Source of the DNA: Syngnathus acus
Lineage: Eukaryota; Chordata; Actinopteri; Syngnathiformes; Syngnathidae
NCBI RefSeq assembly: GCF_901709675.1
Contig: NC_051105.1
Span: forward strand, 13,130,604-13,194,603
DNA length: 64,000 bases
Direction of reading: 5' to 3'
The position numbers were made by a program, and so were the translations under genes. Positions 11,019 through 23,009 of the stretch are shown in pieces (the first letter of the stretch is position 1; each line of letters begins with the position of its first letter). Below the pieces are notes generated by a model. It was not told the origin of the DNA and ran no database searches. It saw only the letters and a program-made list of their open reading frames with translations.

Positions 11019-11821
11019 TACCGTAATTTTCCATGTATAATACGCCCCAATGTATAATACGCACCCTAAAAATGGCATGTCGATGCTGGAAAAAAGCATG
11101 TACCCATGTATAATACGCACCCAAATTTTGACTCCTACTTAAGTCCGTAAACGTAAAATTATTTCAGAAAAAAGATCATCTTTGGGAACAACCGGATGTT
11201 ATTCTGCCGGTCAGTATCACTGCGCATGCGCTAGCAAACTCGATAGCGAAGAAATGTTTCGGATTTGTGTAGGGTACATTGTGACAGCAAACGAGCAGGT
11301 GATCGAGCAAGCGTCTGATACGAGAGCATTGTGTTCGTATGGAGCGTGTTTGAAGTGAACAGCAGAGACGAAAGGAACAAGGCAAAGTGTTGTGAAATAA
11401 AATATTACCTGTAATACGCATTTAGGTTTAGAACTGAACTCTCGCTCTTTAGTATATAGCTGACGTGTCTTGCGCATCCGTTCTGCGCATCTGTAATGGC
11501 GGCCTCCGTATGATATCCGGTTTGCGATGGAGATTAAAAAAACAAACAATATTTGACAATAACACACCATCAAGGATTGCACCATCGCATCAAACGATGT
11601 GTCGTCAATTACGAATTTTTCTAACTAAGTGTGTTGGGCAGGATGGCTGAATGTGATGCGCGATTGACAACAAACAAGAAGAAAGGTGATTTCAAGTTTT
11701 ATTTCGAGGGAGATTTTCTTAAAAAAAAAAAAAAAAAAAGTACCCATGTATAATGTGCACCCCAGATTTTAGGGCAATAAATTAGTTAAATTTTGCGCAT
11801 TATACATGGAAAAAGACGGTA
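11019..11821. mobile_element. TA-flanked element family A1 (MITE-like)
   Basis: The ends are TACCGTAATTTTCCATGTAT (11019) and TACATGGAAAAAGACGGTA (to 11821), an inverted repeat starting and ending in TA, which is the likely target duplication. An inner copy of the same motif (CATGTATAATACGC) lies about 20 and 80 bases inside the left end. The interior holds short open frames on both strands that recur in the other copies (28560-29534, 25021-25353, 51240-52110). They match no transposase I know, so the element is probably non-autonomous. Confidence 0.8.
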
Positions 11822-12726
11822 CTTGACCAGACACTGATGGCACAGCACCATTTTATTTTTTTATCATTATTATTATTATTATTATTATTATCATCATTAT
11901 ATATAGTAAAATATTTTATTTAGATTTATATAGTTTTATTTTTTTATCCAAAGTACTTTGAGCAAGCACTGGGCTGAAAACGTTTTTAACATGCAGCATG
12001 AGGCAGCATGAGTCATGAGGGCTACCAAAAAAAAAAGTCAGAGCCAGTGCACTACAACGACAGGAGAATGCCAATCTGTGTTCAAGCCAACTCGTCAAAC
12101 ATTTCATGAGCAAGTGGCCAACGACCTTGACAGAATTTGAAATCACACCCGTCTTTGTGGATTTCATTCAGTCATTAACGTATGAATCTTCAGTCAGTCA
12201 TCCGGCACACAGTCAAATATTGTGAAACAGTTATGACACAATGCTACTAAACGTTGAGCTAATCAATCGATCAATCTGTTAGAGTGGTGCTCACTCTAAC
12301 TTATTTTTGCAAGAACCACACGGGAGACAGTATGCCCTTTTTAAGCACTTGCAAGTGGGGAGTCATTCGTCGCTGTGCGTACAGCGATGATCGAATGAGG
12401 TCTGACTCAGGCCTCTTGCAAGAGCATTTTTATTGAGAGAAACAGGGTGGGGGTGGGAGTGGGGGTGAGAGTGGAGGTGAGAGTGGAGGTGAGAGTGGAC
12501 AGGATGGGGTTGAAGCCCCTGGCCTCTGATCAAAGCATAGCAGGGGGTCTTTTACGACGTTGTGTAAACAGAACAACTTTGATTGCTTCCTCTTCAGCTG
12601 GTCAATCAGTTCAAAATATCTTAGCACTTTGTTCTACTACTTTTGTTAAGACAGGACAAGCTAGGTTCATTATTACAGGTTACATTCCAACATAAGCATA
12701 GGATCAAACTAATCTATCAACCCTAA
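11822..12726. other. Unassigned sequence with an ATT repeat
   Basis: A short (ATT)n/(TTA)n run lies at about 11862-11900. The remainder, including a G-rich stretch near 12446-12505, shows no gene, terminus or recognised repeat family. Confidence 0.5.
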
Positions 12727-12727
12727 C

Positions 12728-12841
<114 letters not shown>

Positions 12842-13146
12842 ATGATGCAATTAATTATGACCTGGATATGTCATTAAACTGCATCCAACTTGATGGTTTT
12901 GGAGAGCGAGGTGGGACAGAGTGGTGGCACACCTGTTTCTATAAAATACCTCAAGTGCTCTTTGAAGAAGCCATCAGGCGAGTAGTAGGCGCCCAAACCT
13001 AGTTTTGCCTCCACTGATTTGTGGATTTAGACCGGGAGGTCATAAGGCTAGGGAGAAATCCTGATACAAACCTACTAGTAGGAGTTGCGCCCAGTTAGTA
13101 CTAGCAAGCAACTGCTGGTGCCAAACATATTGTTTCATCCTTTCCT

Positions 13147-13621
13147 TTGGACTATGCCAGCTCAGACGAGAGGGGGATCTTGACATCTGGGCAGCCCAGG
13201 ATCTCCATACCTGTGGCCCAACTTGGAGAGGAGATAGTCAGCAACAAGCTTATTTGCCTAATGAAATGTCATGATGGAAAAACAGTCAAGTATCTACGTA
13301 CATGCCGGACCGGTCGAGGCCTGGAAAAACAACAACTCACTGCCTTGTCCCCTGGTGGGGGTGACAAGTTCACTATTGGGACAAGATCAACATCAACACC
13401 CAGCTTCCCAATAAATGACACCATTACTGGGACATGGAACGTCCGCACACTGTATGCCTGTGAGACAGTGAAAGAACTGACTCATGAACTAGACAGATAC
13501 AGATGGGACATCCTTGGTCACATCCTTGGTCTGGCTGAGGTCAGGTGGACGAGCAGTGGTGAGACCATCACAGAAGAAGGCCACGCGCTATGGTATAGTG
13601 GAGAGGACTGTAGACGTCAAC
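13147..13621 (+). pseudogene. RTE LINE ORF, 5' part with endonuclease start
   Basis: The frame opens at about 13147 and carries an unassigned leader, then the apurinic endonuclease start: TGTWNVRTLYACETVKEL, DRYRWDILG and LAEVRWTSSGETI, with WYSGEDCRRQHG at the edge. A small duplication (CACATCCTTGGTC) at about 13518 adds four residues in the middle of the domain. The downstream half of the domain was pushed 3.1 kb away by the L2 insertion. Confidence 0.7.
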
Positions 13622-16583
13622 ATGGCGGACTACGGAAAGATGGCGGCGCACGCAGTTGCAGCGGCTCAGTGCTCTCCCGATCTACGCATTGTTTGTTTTT
13701 TGTTAGTGTTTGTACCCACTGTATGTCAATCATACACCACCTACAACCGGCAGGAGCTCCTCAGGATAGGTGTTTGCTGCGAGTTGAGTGTCGCAGCGGA
13801 GTTTCACCGCTCGAAAAACATACCGGAGGATATCATCAGGCGCCCCGGCTCCCCTTGGATCACCATCCCCGCTGGGAGGAAGCGAAGGCAGCGCAGAGAG
13901 AGGAGGCAAAAACGAGGCTGCAGGGCCGGCGCGCTAACCAGGCTACGGAAGCAGCCGTTCAAACCACCGCTCCCTAGCCTGTTTCTTACCAACGCCAGGT
14001 CTCTTGCTAACAAAATGGATGAACTAAGGCTACAGATGTCTGCGAACCAGACCGTGAAGGACTGCTGCATGGTACTGATCACCGAAACCTGGCTTCATCC
14101 ACTCATACCGGACTCTGCTATCGAGCTAGCAGGATACACCACACAGCGTCATGACAGGACTGAGAACTCCGGTAAGAGCAAGGGGGGAGGGCTCTGTATG
14201 TACGTCAATAACAACTGGTGTACTAATATGGTGACTGTAGACAGTCACTGCTGCCCGGACCTGGAGTACGTGACTATTAAATGCAGGCCCTTTTACCTCC
14301 CTCGTGAATTTACCGTAGTCATGACGACTGTTGTTTACATACCTCCGGAGGCTAATGCTAAGCTAGCTATCGGACTATTACATGGCAGTATTAGCAGCCA
14401 GCTGAGCAGATATCCTGACGCAGTCCACATCATGGCAGGGGACTTTAATCATGTAGATTTGAAAGCAGCACTCCCTAGTTTCCATCAGCATGTTAAATGT
14501 GCCACTAGAGGAGTAAACACTCTGGACAAGGTCTACTCCAACATCAAGCTAGGCTACAGGGCAAAACAGCTACCTCACCTGGGCCAGTCTGACCATATGT
14601 CACTGCTATTAATCCCGGCATATACCACCATCAGGAAATCAGCTCCTATCATCACTAAAACTGTTAAAACCTGGCCTAATGACGCCTCTCAGCAGTTGCA
14701 GGACTGCTTCGACAGGACTAACTGGGACATCTTCGAACACCGGGACTTGAACGTGTTCACAGACAGTGTTCTGTGTTATATCAAGCACTGCACAGACACT
14801 GTCACAATGGACAAACTTATACGGATATACCCCAACCAGAAGCCCTGGATGACCCGGGAGGTCCTTCGGCTGCTGGAGGAGAGGGACACCGCCCTGTCCC
14901 TCAGGTCTGAGGACGGGGCTCTCTACAGCACAGCCAGAGCCAACCTGAGGAGAGGCATCAGAGAGGCCCAGCTTGCCTACAAGAAGAGGATTGAGGATCA
15001 CCTGGACAGCAACAACAGCAAGCAGGTGTGGCAGGGAGTCCAGCATCTCACCAACTACAGAACCACCATCGGAGCTGCTGAAGGGGACGCCTCACTGGCA
15101 GAGGTCCTCAATACCTTCTTCGCCCGGTTCGAGTCCGAGCCACCTGAAGGGGCCACATCACATCCCACAGACCGCAGCAGCTTCACCCTCACAGTGAAGG
15201 AGCACGAGGTGAGGCGCACGCTGCGGACCATCAACCCGAGGAAGGCTGCGGGTCCTGACGGCGTCACTGGGCGTGTCCTGAAGGACTGCGCAGATCAGCT
15301 GGCTGGGGTCTTCACAAAGATTTTCAACCAGTCCCTTACTGAGTCCACTGTCCCATCCTGTTTAAAATCCTCAACTATAGTCCCCCTGCCCAAGAAACGC
15401 CACATCACCAGCCTCAATGACTACCGGCCAGTCGCACTCACCCCGGTGGTCATGAAGTGCTTTGAAAAGCTGGTACGGGGTCACATCACAGCACTCCTGT
15501 TCAGAGGTTTTGACCCCCACCAGTTTGCCTACAGGGCAAATAGATCCACAGAGGACGCAGTAGCTACAGCCCTCCACGCTGCACTGTCCCACCTGGAGCA
15601 GCCGGGGAGCTATGTGCGGATGCTCTTCGTGGACTTTAGCTCTGCTTTTAACACCATCCTCCCCCACAGACTGGTGGACATACTGGAGGGCCTGGGACTT
15701 CCACATAATACTTGCAGGTGGATTAAGAGCTTCCTGACGGGTCGCAGCCAGAGGGTGAAAGTGGGCCGTCATACATCCACACCTCTCAGTCTTGGTACCG
15801 GCTCCCCACAGGGCTGCGTACTGAGCCCACTGCTTTACACGCTCTACACACATGCATGCACCCCCGCCCACCGCAGCAACACCATTGTGAAATTTGCGGA
15901 TGACACAACCGTGGTGGGGCTCATCTCAAAGGGGGATGAGTCTGCCTACAGGGACGAAGTGGTCCAGCTATCGGAGTGGTGCGGAGAGAACAATCTGCTC
16001 CTAAACACGGCTAAAACCCAAGAACTGGTCATTGATTTTAGGAGGAAAAATAAAACGGACATTCCACCACTCATCATCGACGGGGTCTGTGTGAAGAGGG
16101 TGTCCTCCTTCCGCTACCTGGGAGTCCACATCGAGGAGGACTTCACCTGGGGCGTGAACACCTCTGAGCTGCTTAAAAAGGCCCAACAGAGACTCTACTT
16201 TTTAAGGGTGCTGAGGAGGTACAGCATTACACGGAGACTGCTGGTGTCCTTCTATCGCTGCTCCATAGAAAGCACTTTAACGTACTGTATGTGTTTGGTA
16301 CTCCAGCTGCACTGCTGCTCAGAGGAAAAAGCTCCAAGGGGTCATCAACACAGCACAGAAGATCATTGGCTGGCCTCTCCCCACACTGGAAGACCTACAC
16401 AGAACCCGCTGTCTCAAAAAAACACAGAACATTCTGAAGGACACTTCCCACCCTGGCCACTCCCTTTTCGAACTGTTGCCATCAGGCAGACGCTACAGAT
16501 CAATTAGGTCGAGGACTAGCAGATTCGCCAACAGTTTTTACCCTACAGCGGTAGTCACATTGAATGCAGCTAAACGTAAATGA
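13622..16583 (+). pseudogene. Nearly full-length L2 endonuclease/reverse transcriptase ORF
   Basis: An L2-clade polyprotein starts at ATG 13622 (MADYGKMAAHAVAAAQ). The endonuclease has FLTNARSLANKMDEL, LITETWLHP, MAGDFNHVDLK and GQSDHMSLLL, covering the metal-binding and SDH catalytic blocks. The RT has INPRKAAGPDGVTGRVLKDC, NDYRPVALTPVVMKCFEKL, LFVDFSSAFNTI (motif A), GTGSPQGCVLSPLLYTLY (motif B) and KFADDTTVVGLI (motif C, FADD). A single-base change near 16293, in the TGTATGTGTTTGGTACTCC region, shifts the frame. The C-terminal domain (KIIGWPLPTLEDLHRTR, LFELLPSGRRYRSIRSRT) continues in another frame to a stop at 16583. Apart from that shift the ORF looks intact and recent. The 5' reading frame is also open upstream into host sequence, which is accidental. 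Confidence 0.88.
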
Positions 16584-16752
16584 TTATGTCTGTGTATGTT
16601 CTTCTGTGGGTTTTTATCTTGTTTTTTTTATCTTTTTTATTCTATTTATTCTATATATTTTTTATCGCATGCGCGGATCGGTTGGTACTTTTTGAATTTC
16701 GTTGTACATGTGACAATGACAATAAAGATCTATTCTATTCTATTCTATTCTA
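13622..16752 (+). mobile_element. L2 LINE inserted into RTE endonuclease
   Basis: The element starts about 13622 and ends in a (TATTC)n tail at 16728-16752, following TGACAATGACAATAAAGATC. The host RTE frame runs ...CGTCAACATGG on the left and continues with AGTTGGCTTTATTGTC on the right. Only about four bases (ATGG) are shared at the junctions. Confidence 0.85.
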
Positions 16753-18303
16753 TGGAGTTGGCTTTATTGTCAACAAAAGAAAAATAAACTCAGTCATCAG
16801 CTGCACACCTATATCCAGCAGTCTCATCAGCATCCGGATTGTTGCGCGGCCCATGAACATAACCAGTGTATGCTCCAACGTCAGACTATGATGATAAAGC
16901 AGTTGAAACCTTCTATGAGGAGCTAGAGAACGCCATCAAGAAAACTCCCAAGAAGGACTTTGTAGTCATCCAAAAAGACTGGAATGCCAAAATAGGTGCC
17001 GATGCATACGACCACTGAGGAGGAACAGCGGGAGAGTTTGGGCTAGGCGAAACGAATGACAGAGGACTGCGACTTCTAAACTTTGCTAAAAGCCATAAAC
17101 TCACTGTAGCCAATATGCTGTTTCCACATAAAACCTCCCGGAGAGCAATATGGCATGCACTAGGGGTGTAAATCGCGGGTTTTGTCACGATACGATATCA
17201 TATCGATACAAAGAACCGCGATACGATATTTGCCGATATCTTAAAGCCTGCTGTGATTCATTCACGATACATCACGATATAGTGCTCCACGATCGATATA
17301 TATATATATATTTTTAAATAACAAATATAGAACAATATCCTGATTTATAACAATTCATACGCAAAATCAACAAGGTACATCAAACTCTTTATTTAGGAAA
17401 TTACAAGAGTATTGTAGTATACAAAGTGCTTATTTTAACACTGAACTTTATCAAATTCCTATATTTTTTCTCATATAAGTAAAGAAAAATGAATATTCTT
17501 TCTTTTTTTGTAATACCTTTAAAGTGCATTACTGAACTATTTATTTACAATAATTGTAATTGTCCGTTGAGCCATCTTTTCTTTGGAATCCAAAGTGCTT
17601 CCAAACGAATGACTTGAAGCCCAAAGGGGAGCGAATTTCCTCGTCTTCTTGGACACTAGCCATAGCACCAGCCCAGGAGCCGCGTAGTTGTCGGCTCCCC
17701 TTTCACGTGCCTGCTCTGCTCATAACACAACACGCCGCGTACTGCTCCCGGAAAGAGGAAGCAAGCAACAATGAACTGGATTTCAAAATAAAGTCGCGTC
17801 TAATGTCCGAGGTCAAACACGGCGATATAAATCGATGTTTACGTTTAGCATCGATGCCAATAAATCGTAGAGCATTATATCGATGAATCGATGTGTATCG
17901 ATGAATCGTTACACCCCTAGCATGCACCAAACAGAAATATACATCACCAAATTGCCTTCATACTCACGCCACAAAGGTTCAAGTCAAGCATCAACAAAGC
18001 CCAAACCAGAATTTTTCCGGGTGCAGACACTGACCATGACATGGTACTAATGACGTTTAACTTAAACTGAAGACTCCAAAAAAAATAAAAAATCCACGCT
18101 TCAGGTTTAGTCCAGACAGACTTAAAGACACACAAGTTGCAGGAGTATTTGACATTGGAGGGAAATTTGCAACATTTAACTTACTGCAAGACGTAGACTC
18201 AATGACAGATAACATGGAGAAAGCAATCATAGAATCAGCAACTGAAGTACTAGGGAAGGACAGAAAGAAAAACAAATCATGGATCACTGATGACATCCTA
18301 GAT
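16753..18303 (+). pseudogene. RTE LINE ORF, endonuclease second half
   Basis: After the L2 insertion the endonuclease continues with GFIVNKRKINSVISC, YDDKAVETFYEELENAIKKT, FVVIQKDWNAKIGADAYDH (GDWNAKIG-like block), RGLRLLNFAKSHKLTVANML and, beyond the hAT insertion, DTDHDMVLMTFNLN. Several stops, such as YDH-stop near 17018, show decay. The piece ends where a hAT element begins at 18304. Confidence 0.7.
17161..17919. mobile_element. hAT MITE with GCATGCAC target duplication
   Basis: The ends are TAGGGGTGTAAATCG and CGTTACACCCCTA. The 8-bp duplication GCATGCAC is perfect (17153-17160 and 17920-17927). The interior is rich in CGATACGATATC-like segments near both ends. No transposase was recognised. 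A nearly identical 757-bp copy lies at 39649-40405. Confidence 0.93.
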
Positions 18304-19331
18304 CAGGGGTGGGCAAACCTTTTGACTTGCGGGCCGAATTGGGTTCTAAATTTTGACCGGGGGGCCGAACCAGGAGCAGATGGATGTAGTGTTTGTGTGA
18401 AGTAATATAAATGACATGTAAAGGTCATTGCATAAAAGGTTTTTACTTTTAGTAGATACTAAAGCATGGATATTAAAAAAAGCTTTTTGAAAACAAATGC
18501 ATTTATTAACAGCATAAAAAAAATATTTCACCAAAAAACTATTATCAGTGATTCTTATTAAATACGACACTGTTATGATGAATAACATTTTCCATCACTT
18601 CAGCACCTGCAGGTCAGATTTATGAAATATGTTTATCTAATGAGGCGAAATCACATCCAACGGCAAACATTCTGACCAAATACATCATCTTGAAGAATCA
18701 GTGAAAGAATACATCTAAATAAAGTAATAAAGAAATCAATAGTATTGTTGGTTTCCCTTTTTTGCTAGTGCATCATAGTCTGGAGTAAAATTTGTTGTGG
18801 TAATTCTTAGGATAGAGCCGAGGTGTCGGTCCGTTAACCTAGATCTGTGACGGGCTTTGTTGACGTTCATGTGGCTGAACGTCTTCTCACACGTAGGTCG
18901 AGCCAAATTGTCCACTCTTTTTTAACATTCGGCACTCAGCGTCCACCTTTCTTTTCTTCGGGCCACTCATTTTAATGGAAGGATTCCAGGGGAAGGTTTG
19001 TGGGTGGCATTAGCGTAAAACTGTATCTGAAAACTCAGCGCGCGAATTACGAGAATATTGACGTCACAGCCTACACTCGAAATTCGGCACTGATAGATGA
19101 AATTACTACGTACTACTGAGTACGCACACGCACTTGTGAGTGTGCACCGAGCTTTCTGACACGGCTCCCGGGAGTAAATGCGCGGGCGGGCGCTTCCCCA
19201 TCTACTGGGGAAACATAGTAATTGCAGGGAAAATGACCCAAAAAAAATTAATTTATTCAGGTTTGGCGGGCCGGATTAAACGGCCCCGTGGGCCGGATGT
19301 GGCCCGCGGGCCGTAGTTTGCCTAACATCTG
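18304..19331. mobile_element. hAT element with TCCTAGAT target duplication
   Basis: Left end CAGGGGTGGGCAAAC and right end GTTTGCCTAACATCTG are flanked by TCCTAGAT at 18296-18303 and 19332-19339. Its minus strand at about 18780-19000 carries the same GTF2IRD2-like transposase start and KVDAECR region as the element at 9237, in opposite orientation. The middle of the transposase is deleted. Confidence 0.9.
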
Positions 19332-19339
19332 TCCTAGAT

Positions 19340-20890
19340 CAATGTGACCTTAGACAAAGAAGACAGAAGGATAACACAGAGCCAGCAACCCAACATACCT
19401 CTGTGAACAGAAACATCAGGGAGATGATGAGGGAAGCAAAAGAGAAGTGGATCACAGAACAGTGTGAAGCACAGATGAAGGGCAACAGTAAAGCAGCCTA
19501 CACAACGCTAAAGAAACTGACAAGTACACAACAACTTATAGCCACAATAATAGAAGACAAGCATGGTTCACTACTAACAGAGAAAGCAGAAATAACCCAA
19601 CGATGGACAGAGTACTGCCAGGAACTATACAACTATACAATATCACCAGACCCCACCATACTAGCCAATGCCATGAAGTCCAGTGGAGAATATGAGGATG
19701 CAACAATACTGCAAGCTGAAGTCGGGGAGGCAGTAAAAAGCCTAGAAATGCGCAAATCATCAGGCATCGATAACATCCAAGCAGAGCTTTGGAAGATTGG
19801 AGGGGGGGCATTATAATAGCACTGACACATCTGCCAAAAGATCTGGGAAATCAAGCAGTGGCCCCAAAAATTAACCCAATCTCTGATAATCCCCCTCCAT
19901 ATGAAAGGGAATTCAAGGCAGTGCCAAATTTACAGAACCGTCAGTCTCATCTGTTACGCTAGCGAAGTAATGCTGCAGATAACAGACTGAACAGACTGAG
20001 GAACAAGGCAGAGGAAATCCTCATCGAGGAACAGGCTGGATTCTGACCAAAATGGAACACCACCGAACATATCTTCAACGTCAGACTACTGATTGAGAAG
20101 CACCTTCAACACCAGCGCAATTTATACCACAACTTCATTGACTTTAAAAAAGCCTTTGAGTGTGTCTGGCATGGAGAACATCATGGAAAAAGCACTCCAA
20201 GAATTCCACACCTCCGTTACCATCGGAGGAAGACCTATCTCCAACCTTCGCTTCGCGGATGACATCGACCTTGTGGGAGGAAGTGAGGCTGAACTCCAGG
20301 AACTGACCATCAGACTGGAAGAGGTGGCGAGAGCTTACGGAATGGAGATAAGGGCAGAGAAAAGCAAGATCCTGGTCAACAGTCACAATCAAATATCTCC
20401 ACCGAACGTCACATTGAATGGACAAACCCTGGAGGAAATAAAGGACTTTAAATACCTTGGGTCCCTTGTGAACGAAGATGGCAGCTCCACAAAAGAGATC
20501 AGAACAAGAATAGGCAAAGCAACATCATGCATGTCAAGACTGACCAGTATCTGGAAAAGCCATACCATCAGCTTCCAGGTGAAGATCAGACTTTACAAGT
20601 CACTCGTTCTTTCCACCTTACTCTGTGGTTGTGAGAGCTGGACGCTCAGGACACTGAGCGCAGGACACAGTCCTTTGAAAGCAAATGTTAAGGAGAATGC
20701 TCTCAACAGTCAAACGTCGCAAGCTGACCTGGTATGGGCATGTCACAAGGCACACCTCCCTGTTAAAGACCATCTTACAGGGAACAGTAGAGGGAAAGCA
20801 GAGAAGAGGCGGGCAAAGGAAGGCCTGGATGGATAACGTCAAAGACTGGCTGCAGCTTCCAAACCCTGCTACAAACAACAGAAGATCGTG
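19340..20890 (+). pseudogene. RTE LINE ORF, linker and reverse transcriptase
   Basis: Visible blocks in order: REMMREAKEKWITEQCEAQM, KHGSLLTEKAEITQRWTEYC, MRKSSGIDNIQAELWKIGG (RT start, about 19750-19805), NFIDFKKAFECVWH (motif A, about 20125-20165), LRFADDIDLVGGSEAELQEL (motif C, FADD, near 20250), DFKYLGSLVNEDGSSTKEIR, SLVLSTLLCGCESWTL and the final GRGKAEKRR-like region. Between motif A and motif C the usual motif B block (RQGCLLSP-type) is missing. An internal deletion near 20170 is the likely cause, with a frame change at the same point. Stops near 19816, 20045 and in the C-terminus add to the decay. Confidence 0.75.
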
Positions 20891-20973
20891 AGCACTGGAG
20901 ATCCCTGACTGCCCAAGCATCCACCATGACATCCCTATGGCCTTCTAGGCCATGCGATGAATGAATGAATGAT

Positions 20974-21779
20974 GAAAACGGGGCCTTGATCCAAATTTTG
21001 ATTTAGACATTTTTGCTGAAGCCCCTCACTCAACACCATTTCAATCCAGTCAACAACTTCCCCAATGCGCCATTATGCCTTTCAGATTTAGCGGAGGCCT
21101 TCAGAGAACTAAGGTGCCTACTTTCAAAAAGCAAGATCAGCTTGACAAATGCTGAGCAACGTTTGACAGCTTATTGCAAAATGCACTTAGAGAAACGTGC
21201 AAACGTAGAGGTGCCGGCGTAGAACCTTGGGGTACACCCGCAAGCGCTGCATGGCTGGTTTTCCATCCAGTCTTGTGCTTTTTCTTGGTTCCTGGGCGGT
21301 CTTTCAGCAAGACCTGGAGAGTTGTCCAAGATGTTCACAAGACGTGGCCACAATGTTTCGACATGCAGATGCCTGGAAAAGTGCACTTCCATTTTTCCCC
21401 AACACTGATTTAAGGCCACCTAATGACCTCTTCTTGGAGCGCAATGTGTGCCAATGTGGAGGAGGAGTGTCCTCAGTGAGGCCGGTGCCTTCTGGCAAGG
21501 GTTGCAATGTGCCTTTCACGGTGATACATTTCACCTCAGCCGCAAACAAAGACAAAGACTTTGCGGGCGCGGGCCAAAATAATTCAAAGAAATAGTTGCC
21601 CTATCCGTAAAATCAGGCTTTACCAAAGACGGGGCCACAGCTGATAAAAGAACTATTCCGGGGAAAACGGTGATGGGCGGCAAGTCTACTATGTGGCAAC
21701 TCATGATCATCATGGGCACTTTACCAAATGTATTCGTCTGCAACCTGTACCCCCTTACGTCCTCAACCCTCCGTCCTTA
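20974..21779. other. Unidentified sequence with short open frames
   Basis: Open frames of 70-120 codons occur on both strands here, for example 21227-21595 on the + strand, but none shows a domain I recognise and codon use gives no clear signal. It may be part of an old repeat. Confidence 0.35.
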
Positions 21780-22210
21780 TTCATAGGTATTTGTCCTTGA
21801 ATAGGCCTCATGTCCAAGGTCCGTCCATTGCATTCCAAAGGGGAGGTGCCACATTCCAATAGATGAGAAATCTTATCAAAACCAAGGTTTTATAATACAC
21901 ATGACTTGAGATTTAAACCCCATGAGCTGGCTAATTTACTATTCCATGACCATTTAACTTCTAGGCACAACTTCCGGGATCACTGCCGTGACACGAAAAG
22001 ACCAGCAGGTGGTAATATATGGATTACAAGATCTTAATACAGCCTCTTGCCACCTCCTGCATGAAGATAAGAACTTTAAAAAAAAAACACACACAAATAT
22101 TGAGTCGGAATGTCAGGATTATGCACACCAGTTGCAGGAAATCCCTACCTTAGGCAGAACACAGATTTCTATAGGAAAGGCTAGACCTTCAGCAGAACTG
22201 TAATACATCC
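21780..22210. repeat. Reverse partial copy of the 8346-10560 hAT element
   Basis: The segments CGAAAAGACCAGCAGGTGGT (near 21995) and AGATTTCTATAGGAAAGGC (near 22165) are reverse complements of blocks near 8665 and 8430, in the expected order. No terminus could be defined. Confidence 0.5.
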
Positions 22211-22214
22211 TGCA

Positions 22215-22560
22215 GAAGAAATGGATAATCCTTCGCAGAGCAGAGTGGCATTGGAGACGAGGAAGAGAGGGAGCTAAGAAGCGGGCAGCCTTGATAGCCA
22301 AACCCTTTGCCTTTACAAAACAACTGCTCGGGGAAAAGCGCAGCAGCCGGCATGAGTGATCAAATGAGGAAGTGAATCACTTCCTTCCGGATTCAGTGAG
22401 GTATCCCATGAGAGAGCAAGAGCGAGAACCCAACAAAGCCCTCATCAACCCTACTCGTTCAACAACAGAGTTGTGCCAGAAACAGCCAAGCATGAAGGTG
22501 GTCGAGAAGATAATTAAGGCTCGCTCAGCATCTACAACCCCTGGCAAAAATTATGAGATC
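22215..22560 (+). mobile_element. LINE fragment (family C), linker before RT
   Basis: The + strand reads REGAKKRAALIAKPFAFTK and QLLGEKRSS, then VNHFLPDSVRYPMREQERE and KVVEKIIKARSASTTPGKNY. This resembles the region just before the reverse transcriptase of a fish LINE whose consensus, as I recall it, has a KRSG, REQELG and SSAPGPSG pattern. The RT itself is absent. The clade is not settled. Confidence 0.5.
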
Positions 22561-23000
22561 ACGGGCTTCGGAAGATGTTTATTCAGTTGTTTGATTTTGT
22601 AGGGGGGGGGAAACAGATTACAGACATGATACAAAACTGAAATCATTTCGAATGGCAACGTTTTAGCTTTAAGACAAGAAATTTAAAAAAATCAATAAAT
22701 CAAGTATATCAAGAAAAATTATTTTGGCAATCAGTAACGGGTACTGCTTTAGACCAAGCAGAGGGAAAACATATGGAAATTGTTTGATTTACCCTCTTTT
22801 AAGAGTTTGATAATCCTCTCCTTTGTTTCAATTGATATATCTCGTTTTGGAGCCATGATTCATGTCAGTCCACTTGGTGGAATAGCTATCCAAGGTGTGA
22901 TTACTCCTTTGTAAGAGGCAGACTACTGAGCAGATCTAATTTTATGCATGTGTTAGTTTTGGGGCTGAACATTTATAGAGTGATTGCATATTTCTTTCCT
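22545..23000 (-). mobile_element. Tc1-like transposon remnant
   Basis: On the minus strand the sequence from about 22856 encodes MAPKRDISIETKERIIKLLK followed by EGKSN. This is the helix-turn-helix start of a Tc1-family transposase. The frame stops about 35 codons in, and the DDE part is missing. The terminal repeats were not identified. Confidence 0.6.
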
Positions 23001-23009
23001 CACAATGTG

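Larger units (their letters stand above)
12900..20973 (+). mobile_element. RTE/CFDP2-like LINE split by three insertions
   Basis: This is a + strand non-LTR element of the type often annotated as craniofacial development protein 2-like (RTE/BovB group). The endonuclease start (GTWNVRTLYACETVKEL, near 13432) is interrupted at 13622 by an L2 element. It resumes at 16753 with GVGFIVNKRKINSVISCTPI and runs to 17160, skips a hAT element (17161-17919), and continues from about 17928 (NRNIHHQIAFILTPQRF). It then skips another hAT element (18304-19331) and goes on with the linker and RT from 19340. The 3' end near 20955-20973 is a short TGAA-repeat tail, usual for RTE elements. The 5' limit (about 12900) is an estimate. 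Confidence 0.8.

Noticed and set aside
11176-11585. Conserved 81-122 codon minus-strand frames in family A1 elements as a gene
   Set aside because: They recur only inside copies of the element, overlap on both strands, change by frameshift between copies and show no known domain.
13514-13621. Upstream start of the L2 ORF at 13514
   Set aside because: These 36 codons come from the host RTE sequence before the insertion point. ATG 13622 lies at the start of the L2 sequence.
21227-21595. Possible host exon in the 122-codon + strand frame
   Set aside because: No recognisable domain or flanking splice pattern. Overlapping frames on both strands are of similar length.
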